From positions 3,795,001-3,859,000 of the forward strand of contig NZ_CP043627.1 of the NCBI RefSeq assembly GCF_016804325.1: 64,000 nt of DNA, read 5' to 3'. This document shows positions 1-10,078 of the stretch, piece by piece. The translations under genes and the position numbers were made by a program. This stretch comes from Methylobacterium aquaticum (GTDB lineage Bacteria > Pseudomonadota > Alphaproteobacteria > Rhizobiales > Beijerinckiaceae). Every line of letters starts with the position of its first letter. The stretch's first letter is position 1. Under the pieces are notes generated by a model that was not told where the DNA came from, did no database searches, and saw nothing but the letters and a program-made list of their open reading frames with translations.

Positions 1-50
1 CCGGCCTCGGGGGCGGTGAGGAGGATCAGGCGGGTCTGGGGATCGGCCAT
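1..50 (-). CDS. 5' end of a gene cut by the window edge, possibly thiamine-phosphate synthase-like
   Basis: Only the first 16 codons are visible, reading MADPQTRLILLTAPEA from an ATG at 50. The hydrophobic RLILLT start resembles the first beta strand of TIM-barrel proteins such as ThiE. From memory, thiE-like genes follow fba in related methylobacteria, so this name is context-based guesswork. It lies 130 bp downstream of fba on the same strand and may be co-transcribed with it. Confidence 0.35.
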   Translation of the reverse strand, partial: MADPQTRLILLTAPEA

Positions 51-180
51 CGGGGTCTTCGAGCCTTCGGGGCGGATGGGGCACAAACGCACGGGGCGGA
101 CGGCCCGCCGGCCGCCCGCCCTGCTGCATGGTCAATGGGGCGGCGATACGGCGCGCGAGAGCCGCATCGCCGCGCCGGGA

Positions 181-1266
181 TTACTCCGCGGCGGCCTTCG
201 ACGGGGCGAAGGACGGGTCGAGCTTGCCGGCGGCGTAGCGCTTGGCCATCTCGGACAGCGCGATCGGCCGGATCTTGCCGGCGTTGCCCGCCGTGCCGAA
301 CTCCTCGAAGCGCTGCTTGCACAGCTTCGTCATCGCGTCCATCGCCGGCTTCAGGTACTTGCGCGGGTCGAACTCGGCCTTGTTCTCCATCAGGATCTTG
401 CGGATCTGGCCGGTCATCGCCATCCGGTTGTCGGTGTCGATGTTGATCTTGCGCACGCCGTGCTTGATGCCGCGCTGGATCTCCTCCACCGGCACGCCCC
501 AGGTCGGCTTCATCTCGCCGCCATACTGGTTGATGATGTCCTGGAGGTCCTGCGGGACCGACGAGGAGCCGTGCATCACCAGGTGGGTGTTGGGCAGGCG
601 GCGGTGGATCTCCTCGATCACGTTCATCGCCAGCACCGCGCCGTCGGGCTTGCGGGTGAACTTGTAGGCGCCGTGCGAGGTGCCCATGGCGACGGCGAGC
701 GCGTCGACCTTGGTGGCCGCCACGAACTTCTCGGCCTCGGCCGGGTCGGTCAGCAGCTGGTCGTGCGACAGGACGCCCTCGGCGCCGTGGCCGTCCTCGG
801 CCTCGCCCTCGCCGCTCTCGAGCGAGCCGAGCACGCCGAGCTCGCCCTCGACCGAGCAGCCGGCCCAGTGCGCCATCTCGGTCACCTTGCGGGTGATCTC
901 GACGTTGTAGTTGTAATCCGCCGGGGTCTTGCCGTCGGCCTTGAGCGACCCGTCCATCATCACCGAGGTGAAGCCGTACTGGATCGCGGTGGCGCAGGTC
1001 GCCTCGTTGTTCCCGTGATCCAGGTGCATGCAGACCGGGATGTGGGGATAGATCTCGACGAGGCCGTCGATCAGCTTGGCCAGCACGACGTCGTTGGCAT
1101 AGGAGCGCGCGCCGCGGCTCGCCTGCAGGATCACCGGCGAATCGGTGGCGTCGGCCGCCGCCATGATGGCGAGGCCCTGTTCCATGTTGTTGATGTTGAA
1201 GGCCGGCACCCCGTAGCCGTGCTCGGCGGCGTGGTCGAGGAGCTGCCTGAGCGTGATGCGCGCCAT
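181..1266 (-). CDS. fba: Class II fructose-bisphosphate aldolase (Calvin-cycle subtype)
   Basis: Cleaves fructose-1,6-bisphosphate (and sedoheptulose-1,7-bisphosphate in the CbbA subgroup) in the cytoplasm, using a divalent metal. The 361-residue protein shows the class II motif HLDHG at residues 81-85, with the catalytic Asp83 and metal-binding His84. It also has the glycine-rich VMHGSSSVP segment and an INIDTDNR phosphate-binding region. Length and the C-terminal extension fit the Calvin-type subfamily of proteobacteria. The ATG at 1266 follows a GGAGG about 8 bp upstream. It is the third gene of the gap-pgk-fba set, about 90 bp after pgk, so the three steps around triose phosphate are probably expressed together. 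Confidence 0.96.
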   Translation of the reverse strand: MARITLRQLLDHAAEHGYGVPAFNINNMEQGLAIMAAADATDSPVILQASRGARSYANDVVLAKLIDGLVEIYPHIPVCMHLDHGNNEATCATAIQYGFTSVMMDGSLKADGKTPADYNYNVEITRKVTEMAHWAGCSVEGELGVLGSLESGEGEAEDGHGAEGVLSHDQLLTDPAEAEKFVAATKVDALAVAMGTSHGAYKFTRKPDGAVLAMNVIEEIHRRLPNTHLVMHGSSSVPQDLQDIINQYGGEMKPTWGVPVEEIQRGIKHGVRKINIDTDNRMAMTGQIRKILMENKAEFDPRKYLKPAMDAMTKLCKQRFEEFGTAGNAGKIRPIALSEMAKRYAAGKLDPSFAPSKAAAE

Positions 1267-1354
1267 GTCGAAATCCTCCGAGACTGTGACTGTTGCTGGT
1301 TTATAGCGGATGGGTCGGCCGGCGTCCTAGCGCGGCCGACCTGAACGAAAACCC

Positions 1355-2557
1355 TCAAGCTTGCCGGCGCAGGGCGTCGACGCCCGGGAGCGGCTTGCCC
1401 TCGAGCCATTCGAGGAAGGCGCCGCCGGCGGTCGAGATGTAGGTGAAGTCCTTCGACACGCCGGCATGGTTGAGCGCCGCCACCGTGTCGCCGCCGCCGG
1501 CCACGGAGACGAGCTTGCCGGCCTTAGTGCGCTCGGCCGCATGGCGGGCCGCCGCCACCGTGCCCTGGTCGAAGGGCGCGATCTCGAAGGCGCCGACGGG
1601 GCCGTTCCACACCAGGGTCTTGGCGTCGTCGATCGCGGCCGAGATCCGGTCCACCGACAGGCCGCCGATGTCGAGGATCATGCCGGTCTCAGGGATCGCG
1701 TCGACCCCGTAGGTGTGGTGGGGGGCGCCGGCCTTGAATTCCTCGGCCACCACGCCGTCCACCGGCAGGATGATGGCGCAGTTGTTCTCCCGCGCCGCCT
1801 CGATGATCGCCTGGGCGGTGGGAGCCAGATCGCGCTCGCACAGCGACTTGCCGACGCCGAGGCCGGCGGCGTGCAGGAAGGTGTTGGCCATGCCGCCGCC
1901 GATCACCAGGGCGTCGACCTTGGCGACGAGGTTCTTCAGCAGGTCGATCTTGGTCGAGACCTTGGAGCCGCCGACGATCGCCACCACCGGCCGGGCCGGG
2001 GCCTCGAGGCCCTTGGTGAGCGCGTCGAGCTCGGCCTGCATCAGGCGCCCGGCATAGGCCGGCAGCACGTGGGCGAGCCCTTCCGTCGAGGCGTGGGCCC
2101 GGTGGGCGGCGGAGAACGCCTCGTTGACGTAGACGTCGCCGTTCGCGGCCAAGGCCTCGACGAAGGCCTTGTCGTTCTTCTCCTCGCCGGCGTGGAAGCG
2201 GGTATTCTCCAGCATCAGGACGTCGCCGTCCTTCAGCGCCGCCACGGCGGCGGCGGCGGTCTCGCCGATGCAGTCCTCCGCGAAGGCGACCGGGCGGCCG
2301 AGTTCCCTGGCGGTCGCCTCGGCGATCGGACGCAGGGATTCGGCGGCGACCGGCTTGCCCTTCGGGCGGCCGAAATGGGCGAGCAGCACGATCCGGGCGC
2401 CGGCCTCGACGAGCTCGTGGAGCGTCGGCAGCACGCGCTTGATGCGGGTGGAATCGGTGACGCGGCCCTGGTCCATCGGCACGTTGAAGTCGACGCGGAC
2501 GAGGACGCGCTTGCCCTTCAGGTCGCCGGCATCGTCGAGGGTACGGAACTGGGTCAT
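1355..2557 (-). CDS. pgk: Phosphoglycerate kinase
   Basis: Transfers phosphate between 1,3-bisphosphoglycerate and ADP in glycolysis and gluconeogenesis. The 400-residue monomer has the N-terminal substrate-binding VRVDFNVP motif near residue 20, [10 protein letters not shown], and the C-terminal nucleotide-binding GGGDTVAAL motif. The frame is open 54 bp further upstream, but those residues (rich in Pro and Ala) do not belong to the family. The ATG at 2557, giving [11 protein letters not shown], is therefore chosen. It lies 50 bp downstream of a small membrane-protein gene and upstream of fba on the same strand. Confidence 0.96.
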   Translation of the reverse strand: MTQFRTLDDAGDLKGKRVLVRVDFNVPMDQGRVTDSTRIKRVLPTLHELVEAGARIVLLAHFGRPKGKPVAAESLRPIAEATARELGRPVAFAEDCIGETAAAAVAALKDGDVLMLENTRFHAGEEKNDKAFVEALAANGDVYVNEAFSAAHRAHASTEGLAHVLPAYAGRLMQAELDALTKGLEAPARPVVAIVGGSKVSTKIDLLKNLVAKVDALVIGGGMANTFLHAAGLGVGKSLCERDLAPTAQAIIEAARENNCAIILPVDGVVAEEFKAGAPHHTYGVDAIPETGMILDIGGLSVDRISAAIDDAKTLVWNGPVGAFEIAPFDQGTVAAARHAAERTKAGKLVSVAGGGDTVAALNHAGVSKDFTYISTAGGAFLEWLEGKPLPGVDALRRQA

Positions 2558-2607
2558 CGGCGGGGGCACCTTGCAAGCGGGAAAAGGGAGGGCGGTCGGC
2601 GCGCGGA

Positions 2608-3087
2608 TCAACGCAGCGGGATCAGCCCCTGGAGGTTGAGGCGCTGCGCCACCAGGGTCAGCGCCACCGTCAGCACGGCAGTGACGAGCGCGGTGACGAT
2701 CAGGGCGCCGGCGCCCGGCAGGCGGCGGGTGCGCTCGGCGATCGCCCGGACCTCGTTGCGCAGGGCGGCCAGGTCGGACTGGCGGGCGGCCTCGTTCATG
2801 CGGGCGCCGGCCGCCTCGACCCGGTCCTCGACGCGGGCGAGCAGGGCCTCGGAGCGGGCATACTTGTCCTCAATCCGCGAGGCCTTGTCCTCAATGCGGG
2901 CGAGCTGGTCCGCGACTTGCGTCGGCAGCGCGACGGGCTGAGCGGCAGGAGCCGCAGCCGGCGGGACCTGCGCCGGAACGGCGGACACGGTCGTCGGGAC
3001 GGGGGCGGCCGGGCTCGGCACATGTCCCTGGATCGGGGCGGTGTCGGCGGCGGTCGCGGGGCGGATGGAGGGCGCAGGCTCGGTCAT
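2608..3087 (-). CDS. Tail-anchored coiled-coil protein of unknown function between gap and pgk
   Basis: Not recognised. The 159-residue sequence has an N-terminal Pro/Ala-rich stretch (residues 1-55). A charged helical region with repeated ARIEDK/SRIEDK-type heptads follows (about 60-125) and looks like a coiled coil. One strongly hydrophobic segment (about 128-150) ends in a short basic tail. This suggests a cytoplasmic coiled coil held in the inner membrane by its C-terminus. A GAGGATC Shine-Dalgarno precedes the ATG at 3087. It sits in the same orientation between gap and pgk, behind two strong hairpins after gap, so its expression may be partly uncoupled from gap. Nothing in the sequence suggests a catalytic role. 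Confidence 0.75.
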   Translation of the reverse strand: MTEPAPSIRPATAADTAPIQGHVPSPAAPVPTTVSAVPAQVPPAAAPAAQPVALPTQVADQLARIEDKASRIEDKYARSEALLARVEDRVEAAGARMNEAARQSDLAALRNEVRAIAERTRRLPGAGALIVTALVTAVLTVALTLVAQRLNLQGLIPLR

Positions 3088-3124
3088 CGGCGGATCCTCG
3101 GGGCGAATCCTGGAAGGGCATGAT

Positions 3125-3149
3125 GGGCGGCCCCGCGACGGGGCCGCCC
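3125..3149 (-). terminator. GC-rich hairpin downstream of gap
   Basis: Perfect 10-bp stem (GGGCGGCCCC with GGGGCCGCCC) around a 5-nt loop, between gap and the next gene. There is no T-tract after it on the minus strand, so it may be an attenuator or mRNA-stabilising hairpin and not a full stop. Confidence 0.5.
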
Positions 3150-3158
3150 GAGCACGAA

Positions 3159-3181
3159 GGCCGGCCCCGTGCGGGCCGGCC
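3159..3181 (-). terminator. Second hairpin directly after gap
   Basis: Perfect 9-bp stem (GGCCGGCCC with GGGCCGGCC) around CGTGC, 12 bp past the gap stop codon. It forms a tandem pair with the 3125-3149 hairpin and probably sets the ratio of gap to pgk transcript. Confidence 0.5.
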
Positions 3182-3192
3182 CGTCTGCCGCG

Positions 3193-4200
3193 TCAGATGA
3201 GCTTGGCCATCGCGATGGCGGTGTCGGCCATGCGGTTCGAGAAGCCCCACTCGTTGTCGTACCAGGTCAGCACGCGCACGAAGGTGCCGTCCATGACCTT
3301 GGTCTGGTCGATGTGGAAGGTCGAGGAATGGGGATCGTGGTTGAAGTCGATCGAGACGTTCGGGGCCTCGGTGAAGCCGAGCACGCCCTTGAGCGGGCCG
3401 TTCGCCGCGGCCTTGATCGCCTCGTTGATCTCGGCGACCGAGGTGGCGCGCTTGGAATTGAACTTGAAGTCGACGACCGAGACGTTCGGGGTCGGGACGC
3501 GGATCGAGGTGCCGTCGAGGCGGCCGTTCAGCTCCGGCAGCACCAGGCCGACGGCCTTGGCGGCGCCGGTCGTGGTCGGGATCATCGACAGGGACGCGGC
3601 GCGGGCCCGGTAGAGGTCCTTGTGCATCTGGTCCAGCGACGGCTGGTCGTTGGTGTAGGAGTGGATCGTGGTCATGAAGCCGCGCTCGATGCCGACGGCG
3701 TCGTTGAACACCTTGGCGACCGGAGCCAGGCAGTTGGTGGTGCACGAGGCGTTGGAGACCACGAGGTGGTCGGCCGTCAGCTTGTCGTGGTTCACGCCGT
3801 AGACGACCGTGAGGTCGGCACCGTCCGCGGGAGCGGACACGAGGACGCGCTTGGCGCCGGCATCGAGGTGGAGCTTCGCCTTGTCCTTCGACGTGAAGAT
3901 GCCGGTGCATTCCATCGCGATGTCGACGCCGAGCTCGCGGTGGGGCAGCTCGGCCGGGTTCTTGATCGCGGTGACGCGGATGCGCTGGCCGTCGACCACG
4001 ATGTGGTCGCCCTCGACCGTGACGGTGCCGGGGAACTTGCCGTGGACCGAATCGAAGCGCAGCAGGTGGGCGTTGGTCTCGACCGGGCCGAGATCGTTGA
4101 TGGCCACGACCTCGATGTCGGTGCGGCCGGCTTCCTTGATGGCGCGCAGGACATTGCGGCCGATGCGTCCGAAGCCGTTGATGGCGACCTTGACCGTCAT
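3193..4200 (-). CDS. gap: Glyceraldehyde-3-phosphate dehydrogenase, type I
   Basis: Oxidises and phosphorylates glyceraldehyde-3-phosphate to 1,3-bisphosphoglycerate. The 335-residue protein starts with the Rossmann motif INGFGRIGR (residues 8-16). The catalytic cysteine is Cys153 in SNASCTTNC, and the conserved C-terminal [11 protein letters not shown] is present. An open frame continues upstream, but homologous sequence begins at the ATG at 4200, which is preceded by GGGAGAGAA. It is the first gene of the gap-pgk-fba block, so the promoter should lie in the 575-bp gap upstream. Confidence 0.97.
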   Translation of the reverse strand: MTVKVAINGFGRIGRNVLRAIKEAGRTDIEVVAINDLGPVETNAHLLRFDSVHGKFPGTVTVEGDHIVVDGQRIRVTAIKNPAELPHRELGVDIAMECTGIFTSKDKAKLHLDAGAKRVLVSAPADGADLTVVYGVNHDKLTADHLVVSNASCTTNCLAPVAKVFNDAVGIERGFMTTIHSYTNDQPSLDQMHKDLYRARAASLSMIPTTTGAAKAVGLVLPELNGRLDGTSIRVPTPNVSVVDFKFNSKRATSVAEINEAIKAAANGPLKGVLGFTEAPNVSIDFNHDPHSSTFHIDQTKVMDGTFVRVLTWYDNEWGFSNRMADTAIAMAKLI

Positions 4201-4775
4201 GTGTTCTCTCCCGTGGAATCGGTGTGGCGGAGGCGGTAGGAGCCGACGGGCCCCGCAGCGGAGGAGGCCGCGCGGATCGAACCGGCACGGCGCATGTCGA
4301 CGCTGACGAAAGGCCGGCTTGTGCCGGCGGGGCCCATGACGCTCGGCGTCGTGCCGCACGCGCCGGCCGTCCCGACGGGGACGGCACTGGCGGGGAGCAC
4401 GGGAGGCGTCACGGCAGCTCGTAACTTCTGTCAATCCGCCGGCGACAGTCGCCCGGCGGGGGCGCGGGCTTCCTAACATGGTGCCGGGGCGTGTCAAACC
4501 CGAGCGGAGCTTTGGGGAAAACCCTCCCGCCCGGCCGGTCCGGCCCGGAATCGCCGCGCGGTCATGCGCCGGATGAATCGGCGCTCGCGCACGTAATGTC
4601 GCCCTCGATGTCGGCCTCGATGCCGGCCTCTTGGCGCGACGCCGGCGACGAGACGGCCCGGACATCGCGGCACGGACGCTTAACCATGCCGGCGCAACGG
4701 GCGGGGGACGACCGGAACCGTTACGAAGATGGCAATCGCCGGCGCCTATGCCGTGAGGCGTAGGTGACGACATAG
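4201..4775. other. Intergenic region between gap and the diguanylate cyclase gene
   Basis: Divergent spacer of 575 bp that should hold promoters for gap (minus) and the GGDEF gene (plus). I see no convincing coding frame, riboswitch or repeat in it. Confidence 0.6.
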
Positions 4776-5906
4776 ATGCAGATCGATCTTCACACCCTCT
4801 ACTGCCTGATCGTGGGGACGGTGCTGGTCGCCGCCGCGACGATGCAGTGGGAGCGCCAAGCCCATCCGCAGCGGTCGCGCGAGCTCGGATTCTGGACCGG
4901 CGCCTTCCTGGCCTTCGCGGCGGGCCTCGTCGTGTCGATCAACCGGGCCGTCCTGCCGGGCATCCTGGGTTCGGCCCTCGCCAACCTGCTGATCGTGGCC
5001 GGCTACCTGATGATCCTGCACGGCGTCACCCTCCTCGACGGGCGGGCGCGGCTGCGCCTGCCGCTCGCCGTGCTCGCGGTGCTCGCCCTCCTGTGGGCCG
5101 CCTTCGGGACGCGCTTCCCCGTCGCGCTCTGGACCTATGTCGGCTCGCTGCCGATCGCGCTCGCCTGCGGTCTGACCGCCTGGCGACTCGCGCGCAGCCG
5201 CACCGCCCGGACCTTGCGCGCCCGCCAGGTCGCGATCGCGGTCGCGGGCGGGCACGCCCTGTTCTACGTGGCTCGCGCCCTGGCGACGCCGGTGCTCGTG
5301 GCCGTCTACGGGGACTGGCTGCTGCCGGTCTTCGGCAAGATGACGATGTACGAAGGGGTGCTCTACTCCGTCGCCATGCCGATGGGGCTGATCGCGCTGG
5401 TGCGCGAGGAGGCGCAGGCGAGCGCCCTGGCGGCGGCCCGCACCGACCATCTCACCGGTCTGCAGAACCGTCACGGCTTCTTCGAGGACGGGGCGCGGCG
5501 CCTCGGCGAGGGCCCCGCGGCGCTCCTCGCCTTCGACCTCGACCACTTCAAGGCGATCAACGACCGCCACGGCCACGCCGCCGGCGACGCGGTGCTCCGG
5601 CTCTTCGCCGATACGGCGCGGCGGGCGGCCGGGCCGGACGCGCTGGTCGCCCGGCTCGGCGGCGAGGAATTCGCCGCCCTTCTGCCCGGCTGCGACCTCG
5701 CCACGGCGCGGCAGGTCGGCGAGGGCATCGCCCGCCGGTTCGCCGCGGCGTCCCGGCACCGCGACGGGCCCGGCATCCCGGCGACCGTCAGCGTCGGCCT
5801 GGCGGCCGGGGGCGGGGCCCTGCCGGACCTGCTCGCGGCCGCCGACCGGGCGCTCTACCGGGCCAAGGCGTCCGGGCGGAACCGGCTGGAGGTGGCGGCG
5901 GCCTGA
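4776..5906 (+). CDS. Membrane diguanylate cyclase (GGDEF domain)
   Basis: Predicted to make cyclic di-GMP from two GTP. The first ~215 of 376 residues form about six hydrophobic helices, an integral-membrane sensor with no recognised ligand. A C-terminal GGDEF domain follows: [12 protein letters not shown] at its start, the metal-binding [10 protein letters not shown], and the active-site GGEEF. The residue nine places before GGEEF, where inhibited cyclases have the Arg of RxxD, is Gly. Product feedback inhibition is therefore probably absent. No EAL domain is fused. The gene stands alone, divergent from gap. Confidence 0.92.
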   Translation: MQIDLHTLYCLIVGTVLVAAATMQWERQAHPQRSRELGFWTGAFLAFAAGLVVSINRAVLPGILGSALANLLIVAGYLMILHGVTLLDGRARLRLPLAVLAVLALLWAAFGTRFPVALWTYVGSLPIALACGLTAWRLARSRTARTLRARQVAIAVAGGHALFYVARALATPVLVAVYGDWLLPVFGKMTMYEGVLYSVAMPMGLIALVREEAQASALAAARTDHLTGLQNRHGFFEDGARRLGEGPAALLAFDLDHFKAINDRHGHAAGDAVLRLFADTARRAAGPDALVARLGGEEFAALLPGCDLATARQVGEGIARRFAAASRHRDGPGIPATVSVGLAAGGGALPDLLAAADRALYRAKASGRNRLEVAAA

Positions 5907-6056
5907 TTGTCCCCGCCGTCCCCAGGGCGATACCACTCCCGGGCCCTCGGGCCGGCACGGCGATTGCGACGCGGCCCCCGGACCATTAGGGTTTCGGCCG
6001 AGTATCCCTGGGCTTTCAGTCGGCGTCGTCGCGTCCGGCGTTTTTCGGAGGTGAGC

Positions 6057-6344
6057 ATGACCGCAGCGGTGGAGGAGGCGTTGCGCCGCCTCGAAGCCTC
6101 GGTGTCGCTGCTCGAATCCGCGGTGACGCGCCGGCTCGACGCGGAGCGCAGCCACGGCGACCTCGAGACCGAGCTGGAGATCATGCGCGACGACCGGGCC
6201 CGGCTGGCGGCGGAACTCGACGGGGCGACGGCGCGCCTCGCCGAGATGCAGTCGGTGACCGAGGAGGTCGACCACCGCCTCGGCCGCGCCATCGGCACCG
6301 TCGAGGGCGTGCTCGGCCGCACCGGCGAGCGGGGCGAGGGCTGA
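6057..6344 (+). CDS. DUF4164-like small coiled-coil protein upstream of zapA
   Basis: 95 residues, almost entirely charged helix (RRLEASVSLLE, then ELEIMRDDRARLAAEL), predicted to form one long coiled coil. I recognise it as the DUF4164 type that usually precedes zapA in Rhizobiales. A biochemical function is not known to me. The ATG at 6057 has an ideal GGAGGTGAGC Shine-Dalgarno; the frame is open further upstream without a ribosome site. It lies 41 bp before zapA on the same strand, so a joint role in division-ring assembly is plausible but inferred. Confidence 0.8.
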   Translation: MTAAVEEALRRLEASVSLLESAVTRRLDAERSHGDLETELEIMRDDRARLAAELDGATARLAEMQSVTEEVDHRLGRAIGTVEGVLGRTGERGEG

Positions 6345-6385
6345 CGGCCGCCGCACTGGCGTTTCATGCGTTCGAGGAGGGGGCG

Positions 6386-6769
6386 ATGCCTCAAGTGACG
6401 GTCACCATCGCCGGCAAGACCTACCGCATGGCCTGCGGCGAGGGCGAGGAGCGCCACCTCGAAGGGCTGGCCGCGAGCTTCGACGCCCGCATCGGCGACA
6501 TGCGCAAGGCCTTCGGCGAGATCGGCGACATGCGCCTGCACGTGATGGCGGCGCTGACGCTCGCCGACGAGCTGGCCGAGACCAAGCGCCGGATGGAGGC
6601 GATGGAGCGCGAGACCGCGGCCTTGCGCGAATCCACCGATGCCGGCAGCGCCGAGCGGGAAGCCTCGGAGGCGCGGCTGGCCGAGACCGTGCAGCGCACG
6701 GCGGAGCGGATCGAGCGCCTGGCCAAGCGGCTCGGGCCGGTGCCGGGCGGGGCGCAGCAGGGGGGGTAG
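6386..6769 (+). CDS. zapA: Cell division protein ZapA
   Basis: Cytoplasmic FtsZ-ring-associated protein that cross-links FtsZ filaments. The 127-residue sequence opens with the ZapA beta strands (VTVTIAGKTYRMACGEGEE), followed by HLEGLAASFDARI. A long C-terminal helix, typical of the antiparallel coiled-coil tetramer, runs to about residue 115. A purine-rich GAGGAGGGGGC precedes the start. The partner coiled-coil gene is immediately upstream. A 73-bp structured sequence begins right at the stop codon. Confidence 0.92.
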   Translation: MPQVTVTIAGKTYRMACGEGEERHLEGLAASFDARIGDMRKAFGEIGDMRLHVMAALTLADELAETKRRMEAMERETAALRESTDAGSAEREASEARLAETVQRTAERIERLAKRLGPVPGGAQQGG

Positions 6770-6842
6770 CGGCCGTTGCGGGGTCCTGCCGGGCCGGCCC
6801 CACAGGACACTGGAGGGTGCCTAGGCGCGGGAACAACGGCCG
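6770..6842 (+). other. Structured element right after zapA
   Basis: A 9-bp stem CGGCCGTTG/CAACGGCCG encloses about 55 nt that itself contains GTCCTG/CAGGAC. The alphaproteobacterial 6S RNA gene often follows zapA, which is why I looked here. However, the segment is much shorter than a 6S RNA and lacks a recognisable 6S bubble. It may be a terminator or an mRNA 3' structure. Confidence 0.3.
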
Positions 6843-6850
6843 AGAGCACG

Positions 6851-7025
6851 AACCCTCCCCCTCTGCGGGGGAGGGTGCCCCGCGGATGCGGGGCGGGAGA
6901 GGGGAACCCGCCTCCGGACAAATCTGAAGCGTTCTGACAGGCGCCCTCCGGATCGGCGTCGCGCCGCCCCTCTCCCGGCCCCTGCTGACGCAGGGTCCAC
7001 CCTCCCCCGCAGAGGGGGGAGGGTT
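6851..7025. repeat. Long GC-rich inverted repeat between zapA and the hybrid kinase gene
   Basis: Two arms, about 6851-6904 and 6965-7025, are near reverse complements built from AACCCTCCCCCTCTGCGGGG and a GGGAGAGGGG block. They are separated by ~60 bp. The same motif vocabulary recurs at 57575-58235, so this is one member of a dispersed palindrome family. It probably also separates the converging zapA and kinase transcripts. Confidence 0.75.
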
Positions 7026-7102
7026 CTGCGCGGCGGCCGTCGCTCCCGCATGCCTCAACGTGCCGTGTCGTGTCCCAGTGCAGCCCGCCACCGCCACTCC
7101 AG

Positions 7103-9937
7103 TCACGCCGCCCGCAGCATCTCGATCTGCGTCAGCGCTTCCGCCCGGGCCGCCTCGATCCGGCGCTGGAGATCCGGCAGGTCGGCACCGGCGAGGCAGG
7201 CCTCCTCGATCTCGCGGCAGAGGTCGGACAGGCCGGTGAACCCCAGGAGACCGGCGGCCGAGATCATCGCGTGGGCGTCGCGGGCGAGGCCGGCGCGGTC
7301 GCCGTTGCGGGCGCGGAAGCGCTGCTCCAGCTCCGCCGCCAGCATCCCGAGCAGGCCGTCGATCCGCTCCCGGCCCATCAGCCGGCGCGCCGCCGCGAAG
7401 GCCTCGACATCGACCAGCACCGGAACGGCGGGCGCCGCGGGGCCGTCGGCGCGGTGCCGCGCGATGGCGGCGGCGAGTTCGGCGCGCTTGAACGGCTTGC
7501 CGACATGGCCGTCCATCCCGGCGGCCCGGAAGGTCTCGATCTGGGCCGGCAGCACGTTGGCGGTCATCGCGACGATCGGCAGGGCGCCGAGGGGGGCGGG
7601 CATCGCCCGGATCGCCTTCGTGGCGGTGATCCCGTCCATGCCGGGCATCTGCACGTCCATCAGCACGAGGTCGTAGGGCTTGACCCGCACCGCCTCGATC
7701 GCCGCCGCGCCGTCGCCGGCCACGTCGACGTGGTGGCCGTCCGCCTCCAGCACCGCCCGGGCGAGATCCTGGTTGATCGGCACGTCCTCGACGAGCAGCA
7801 GGCGGGCCGGCCGCACCGGCTCCGGCCGGCCCTCCGCGGCTTCCGCCGCCGGCGCGGCGCAGGCCGGGAGCCTGATCCGGAACCAGAAGGTCGAGCCGGC
7901 GCCCGGCCGGCTCTCGACGCCGATCGTCCCGCCCATCAGCTCGACCAGGCCCTTGCAGATGGCCAGCCCCAGCCCGCTGCCGCCGTACTGGCGACGGATC
8001 GAGCCGTCGACCTGGCTGAAGCGCTGGAACAGGCGGCCATGCTGCTCGGGGGCGATGCCGATGCCGGTATCGGAGACCGAGAAGCGCAAGGTCCCGCCCT
8101 CGGCCTCGACCCGCACCGCGACTCGCCCGGCGGGGGTGAACTTGACCGCGTTGTTGAGGAGGTTGAGCAGGATCTGGCGCAGGCGGTCGGGATCGCCCCG
8201 GACCCAGTCCGGTACCGTGGGGTCGAGCGCGACGTCGAGGGCGAGGCCCTTGGGCTCGGACAGGCCGCGCACGATCGAGGCGGCGTTGTCGATCAGCGCC
8301 GCAGGGGCGAAGGGCACCTCGGCGAGCGCGATGCCGCCGGCCTCGATGCGCGAGAAGTCGAGGATGTCGTCGACGACGGTGAGCAGCGCCCCGCCCGCCG
8401 CGGCGATCCGGTCGACGTAGCGCCGGTGCCGGCCCGGCAGGGTGCGGTCGGCGAGCAGGAGGTCGGCATAGCCGATGACGCCGTTCAGCGGCGTGCGGAT
8501 CTCGTGGCTCATCGAGGCCAGAAAGTCGGTCTTGGCCTGGCTCGCCCGCTCGGCGGTGATCCGCGCCTCCTCGAGGGCGCGAGCGTGGCGCTGGCGCTCG
8601 CCGACGTCGCGGAAGGTGGCGATGATGGCGGGCTCGCCCGGGGCGGCGCCCGGGATGCGCCGGAACGCCCCCTCGACCCAGACCCACCCCCCGGTGCGGT
8701 GGCGGGCGCGGCAGACGACGCTGACCTGCGCCTCGCCGGCGGCGAGGCGGCGGGCCTGGGTCACCAGCAGGGCGAGGTCCTCGCGGTGGACGCCGTCGCG
8801 CAGGCGCATCGCCACCGCCTCCTCCGGCGTGTAGCCCAGCAGGCGCCGCACCGCCGGCGAGACGTAGCTGCGCCGGCCGTCGTCGTGGGCGAGCACGATC
8901 AGCTCGCTGGTATTCTCGGCCAGCAGCCGGTAGCGCGCCTCCCCGGCCGAGAGCATGCCGGCGGCGCGCCGGGCCTCCTCCTCGAGGTCGCGGTGGCGCA
9001 TCAGCGCCCGGGTCAGCCCGAAGCCGAGGCCGACGAGGACGGCGCTGATGCCGAGCACCACCGCGGCGTCCTGCTGCACGCCCTCGCGCCAGGCCGCGAG
9101 GGTCTCGTCCTTCGAGACGCCGGTGGTGACGAGGAGCGGCGCGCCGGCGACGCGCTGGAAGCTGCCGTAGCGCCGCACGCCGTCGATCGGCGAGGCGGTC
9201 CCGTCGAAGGTGCCGGCGGCGGCTCCGGCGGCGGCCCGCATCAGGGTGCCGCCGGTGATGGTGCGGCCGACCTTGTCGGGCACGTAGGGATGGCGCACCA
9301 GGATCACGCCGTCGCTGCGCAGGAGCCCGATGGCGCCGTTGGGCCCGAGATCGAGCCGGCCGTAGAGCCGCTGCAATTCGGTGAGCGACAGGTCGGCCAC
9401 CGCCACGAGCGGCGTCTCGCCGGGGCGCGGCACCACCAGGCGGGCGACGCTGACGAACCAGGAATCGGCCGGCCCGATCCGGGTCGGCTGCCCGATCGCG
9501 AGTTCGGACTGGCCCACCGCCAGGGCGGCGCGGACGAGGTCGGCATCGGTGGGCCGGCCTCCGCTGCCCGCCCCGCCGTGGCCGAACAGGGCGCTGTCGG
9601 TGCTGCCGTCGAGCACCCGCACGGCCATCACCGCCGGGATATGGGCCATCAGGCCGGAGAGGAGCTGGCGGGTATAGACCTGGCTCGCCCCGAAGGTGTG
9701 CGCGTCGACCCGGGCGGCGGCGGCGCTGAGCAGCATGTCGACGGAGGAGACGAGGCGGTTCGCCTCCTGGCCCAGCGCCTGGGCCACCGCCTCGGCGGTG
9801 CTGCGGGCGTCGCGGATCGTGCGCTCGTAGTCGCGGGTGTCGGTCCAGACCGTGACCGTGGCGAGCCCGAGGCAGGTCGTGAGCACGCCCGCCCAGACGC
9901 CGCCGACGAGAGAGCGGTAGGACCGTTTCAGGTTCAT
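7103..9937 (-). CDS. Hybrid sensor histidine kinase (Cache-PAS-HisKA-HATPase-REC-Hpt)
   Basis: Inner-membrane phosphorelay kinase of 944 residues. A transmembrane helix (about 12-32) is followed by a ~250-residue periplasmic Cache-type sensor and a second helix (about 291-311). Then come a PAS domain (335-450), HisKA with [10 protein letters not shown] (His478), and an HATPase domain with N box LLNNAVKF and GSGLGLAI. A receiver domain has Asp761 in [10 protein letters not shown]-terminal Hpt domain has its putative phospho-His889 in [10 protein letters not shown]. The Hpt lacks the usual basic residue after the His, so transfer ability is uncertain. No output regulator lies next to it. The ATG at 9937 fits the membrane-helix start. 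Confidence 0.93.
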   Translation of the reverse strand: MNLKRSYRSLVGGVWAGVLTTCLGLATVTVWTDTRDYERTIRDARSTAEAVAQALGQEANRLVSSVDMLLSAAAARVDAHTFGASQVYTRQLLSGLMAHIPAVMAVRVLDGSTDSALFGHGGAGSGGRPTDADLVRAALAVGQSELAIGQPTRIGPADSWFVSVARLVVPRPGETPLVAVADLSLTELQRLYGRLDLGPNGAIGLLRSDGVILVRHPYVPDKVGRTITGGTLMRAAAGAAAGTFDGTASPIDGVRRYGSFQRVAGAPLLVTTGVSKDETLAAWREGVQQDAAVVLGISAVLVGLGFGLTRALMRHRDLEEEARRAAGMLSAGEARYRLLAENTSELIVLAHDDGRRSYVSPAVRRLLGYTPEEAVAMRLRDGVHREDLALLVTQARRLAAGEAQVSVVCRARHRTGGWVWVEGAFRRIPGAAPGEPAIIATFRDVGERQRHARALEEARITAERASQAKTDFLASMSHEIRTPLNGVIGYADLLLADRTLPGRHRRYVDRIAAAGGALLTVVDDILDFSRIEAGGIALAEVPFAPAALIDNAASIVRGLSEPKGLALDVALDPTVPDWVRGDPDRLRQILLNLLNNAVKFTPAGRVAVRVEAEGGTLRFSVSDTGIGIAPEQHGRLFQRFSQVDGSIRRQYGGSGLGLAICKGLVELMGGTIGVESRPGAGSTFWFRIRLPACAAPAAEAAEGRPEPVRPARLLLVEDVPINQDLARAVLEADGHHVDVAGDGAAAIEAVRVKPYDLVLMDVQMPGMDGITATKAIRAMPAPLGALPIVAMTANVLPAQIETFRAAGMDGHVGKPFKRAELAAAIARHRADGPAAPAVPVLVDVEAFAAARRLMGRERIDGLLGMLAAELEQRFRARNGDRAGLARDAHAMISAAGLLGFTGLSDLCREIEEACLAGADLPDLQRRIEAARAEALTQIEMLRAA

Positions 9938-10078
9938 CTCACGAGCGCCCCACGCGCGCCCCGTCCGGGGCCGAGAACGGCCGCCCGGACGGGGTGCCCG
10001 TCAGGCGTACGGGGCGGATCGCCCCGCCGCAAGGGGACTTTGTAAGAGCAAGGCAGGAGCCATGCGCCGCGAGGGCGC

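Noticed and set aside
1361..2941. Long open frame antisense to pgk
   Set aside because: Typical shadow frame of high-GC DNA: Arg/Gly/His-rich, no motif, while the opposite strand encodes a complete Pgk.
7070..10045. Very long open frame antisense to the hybrid kinase
   Set aside because: It covers the kinase exactly in antisense and has low-complexity Arg/Ala/Gly sequence; the kinase domains are unambiguous.
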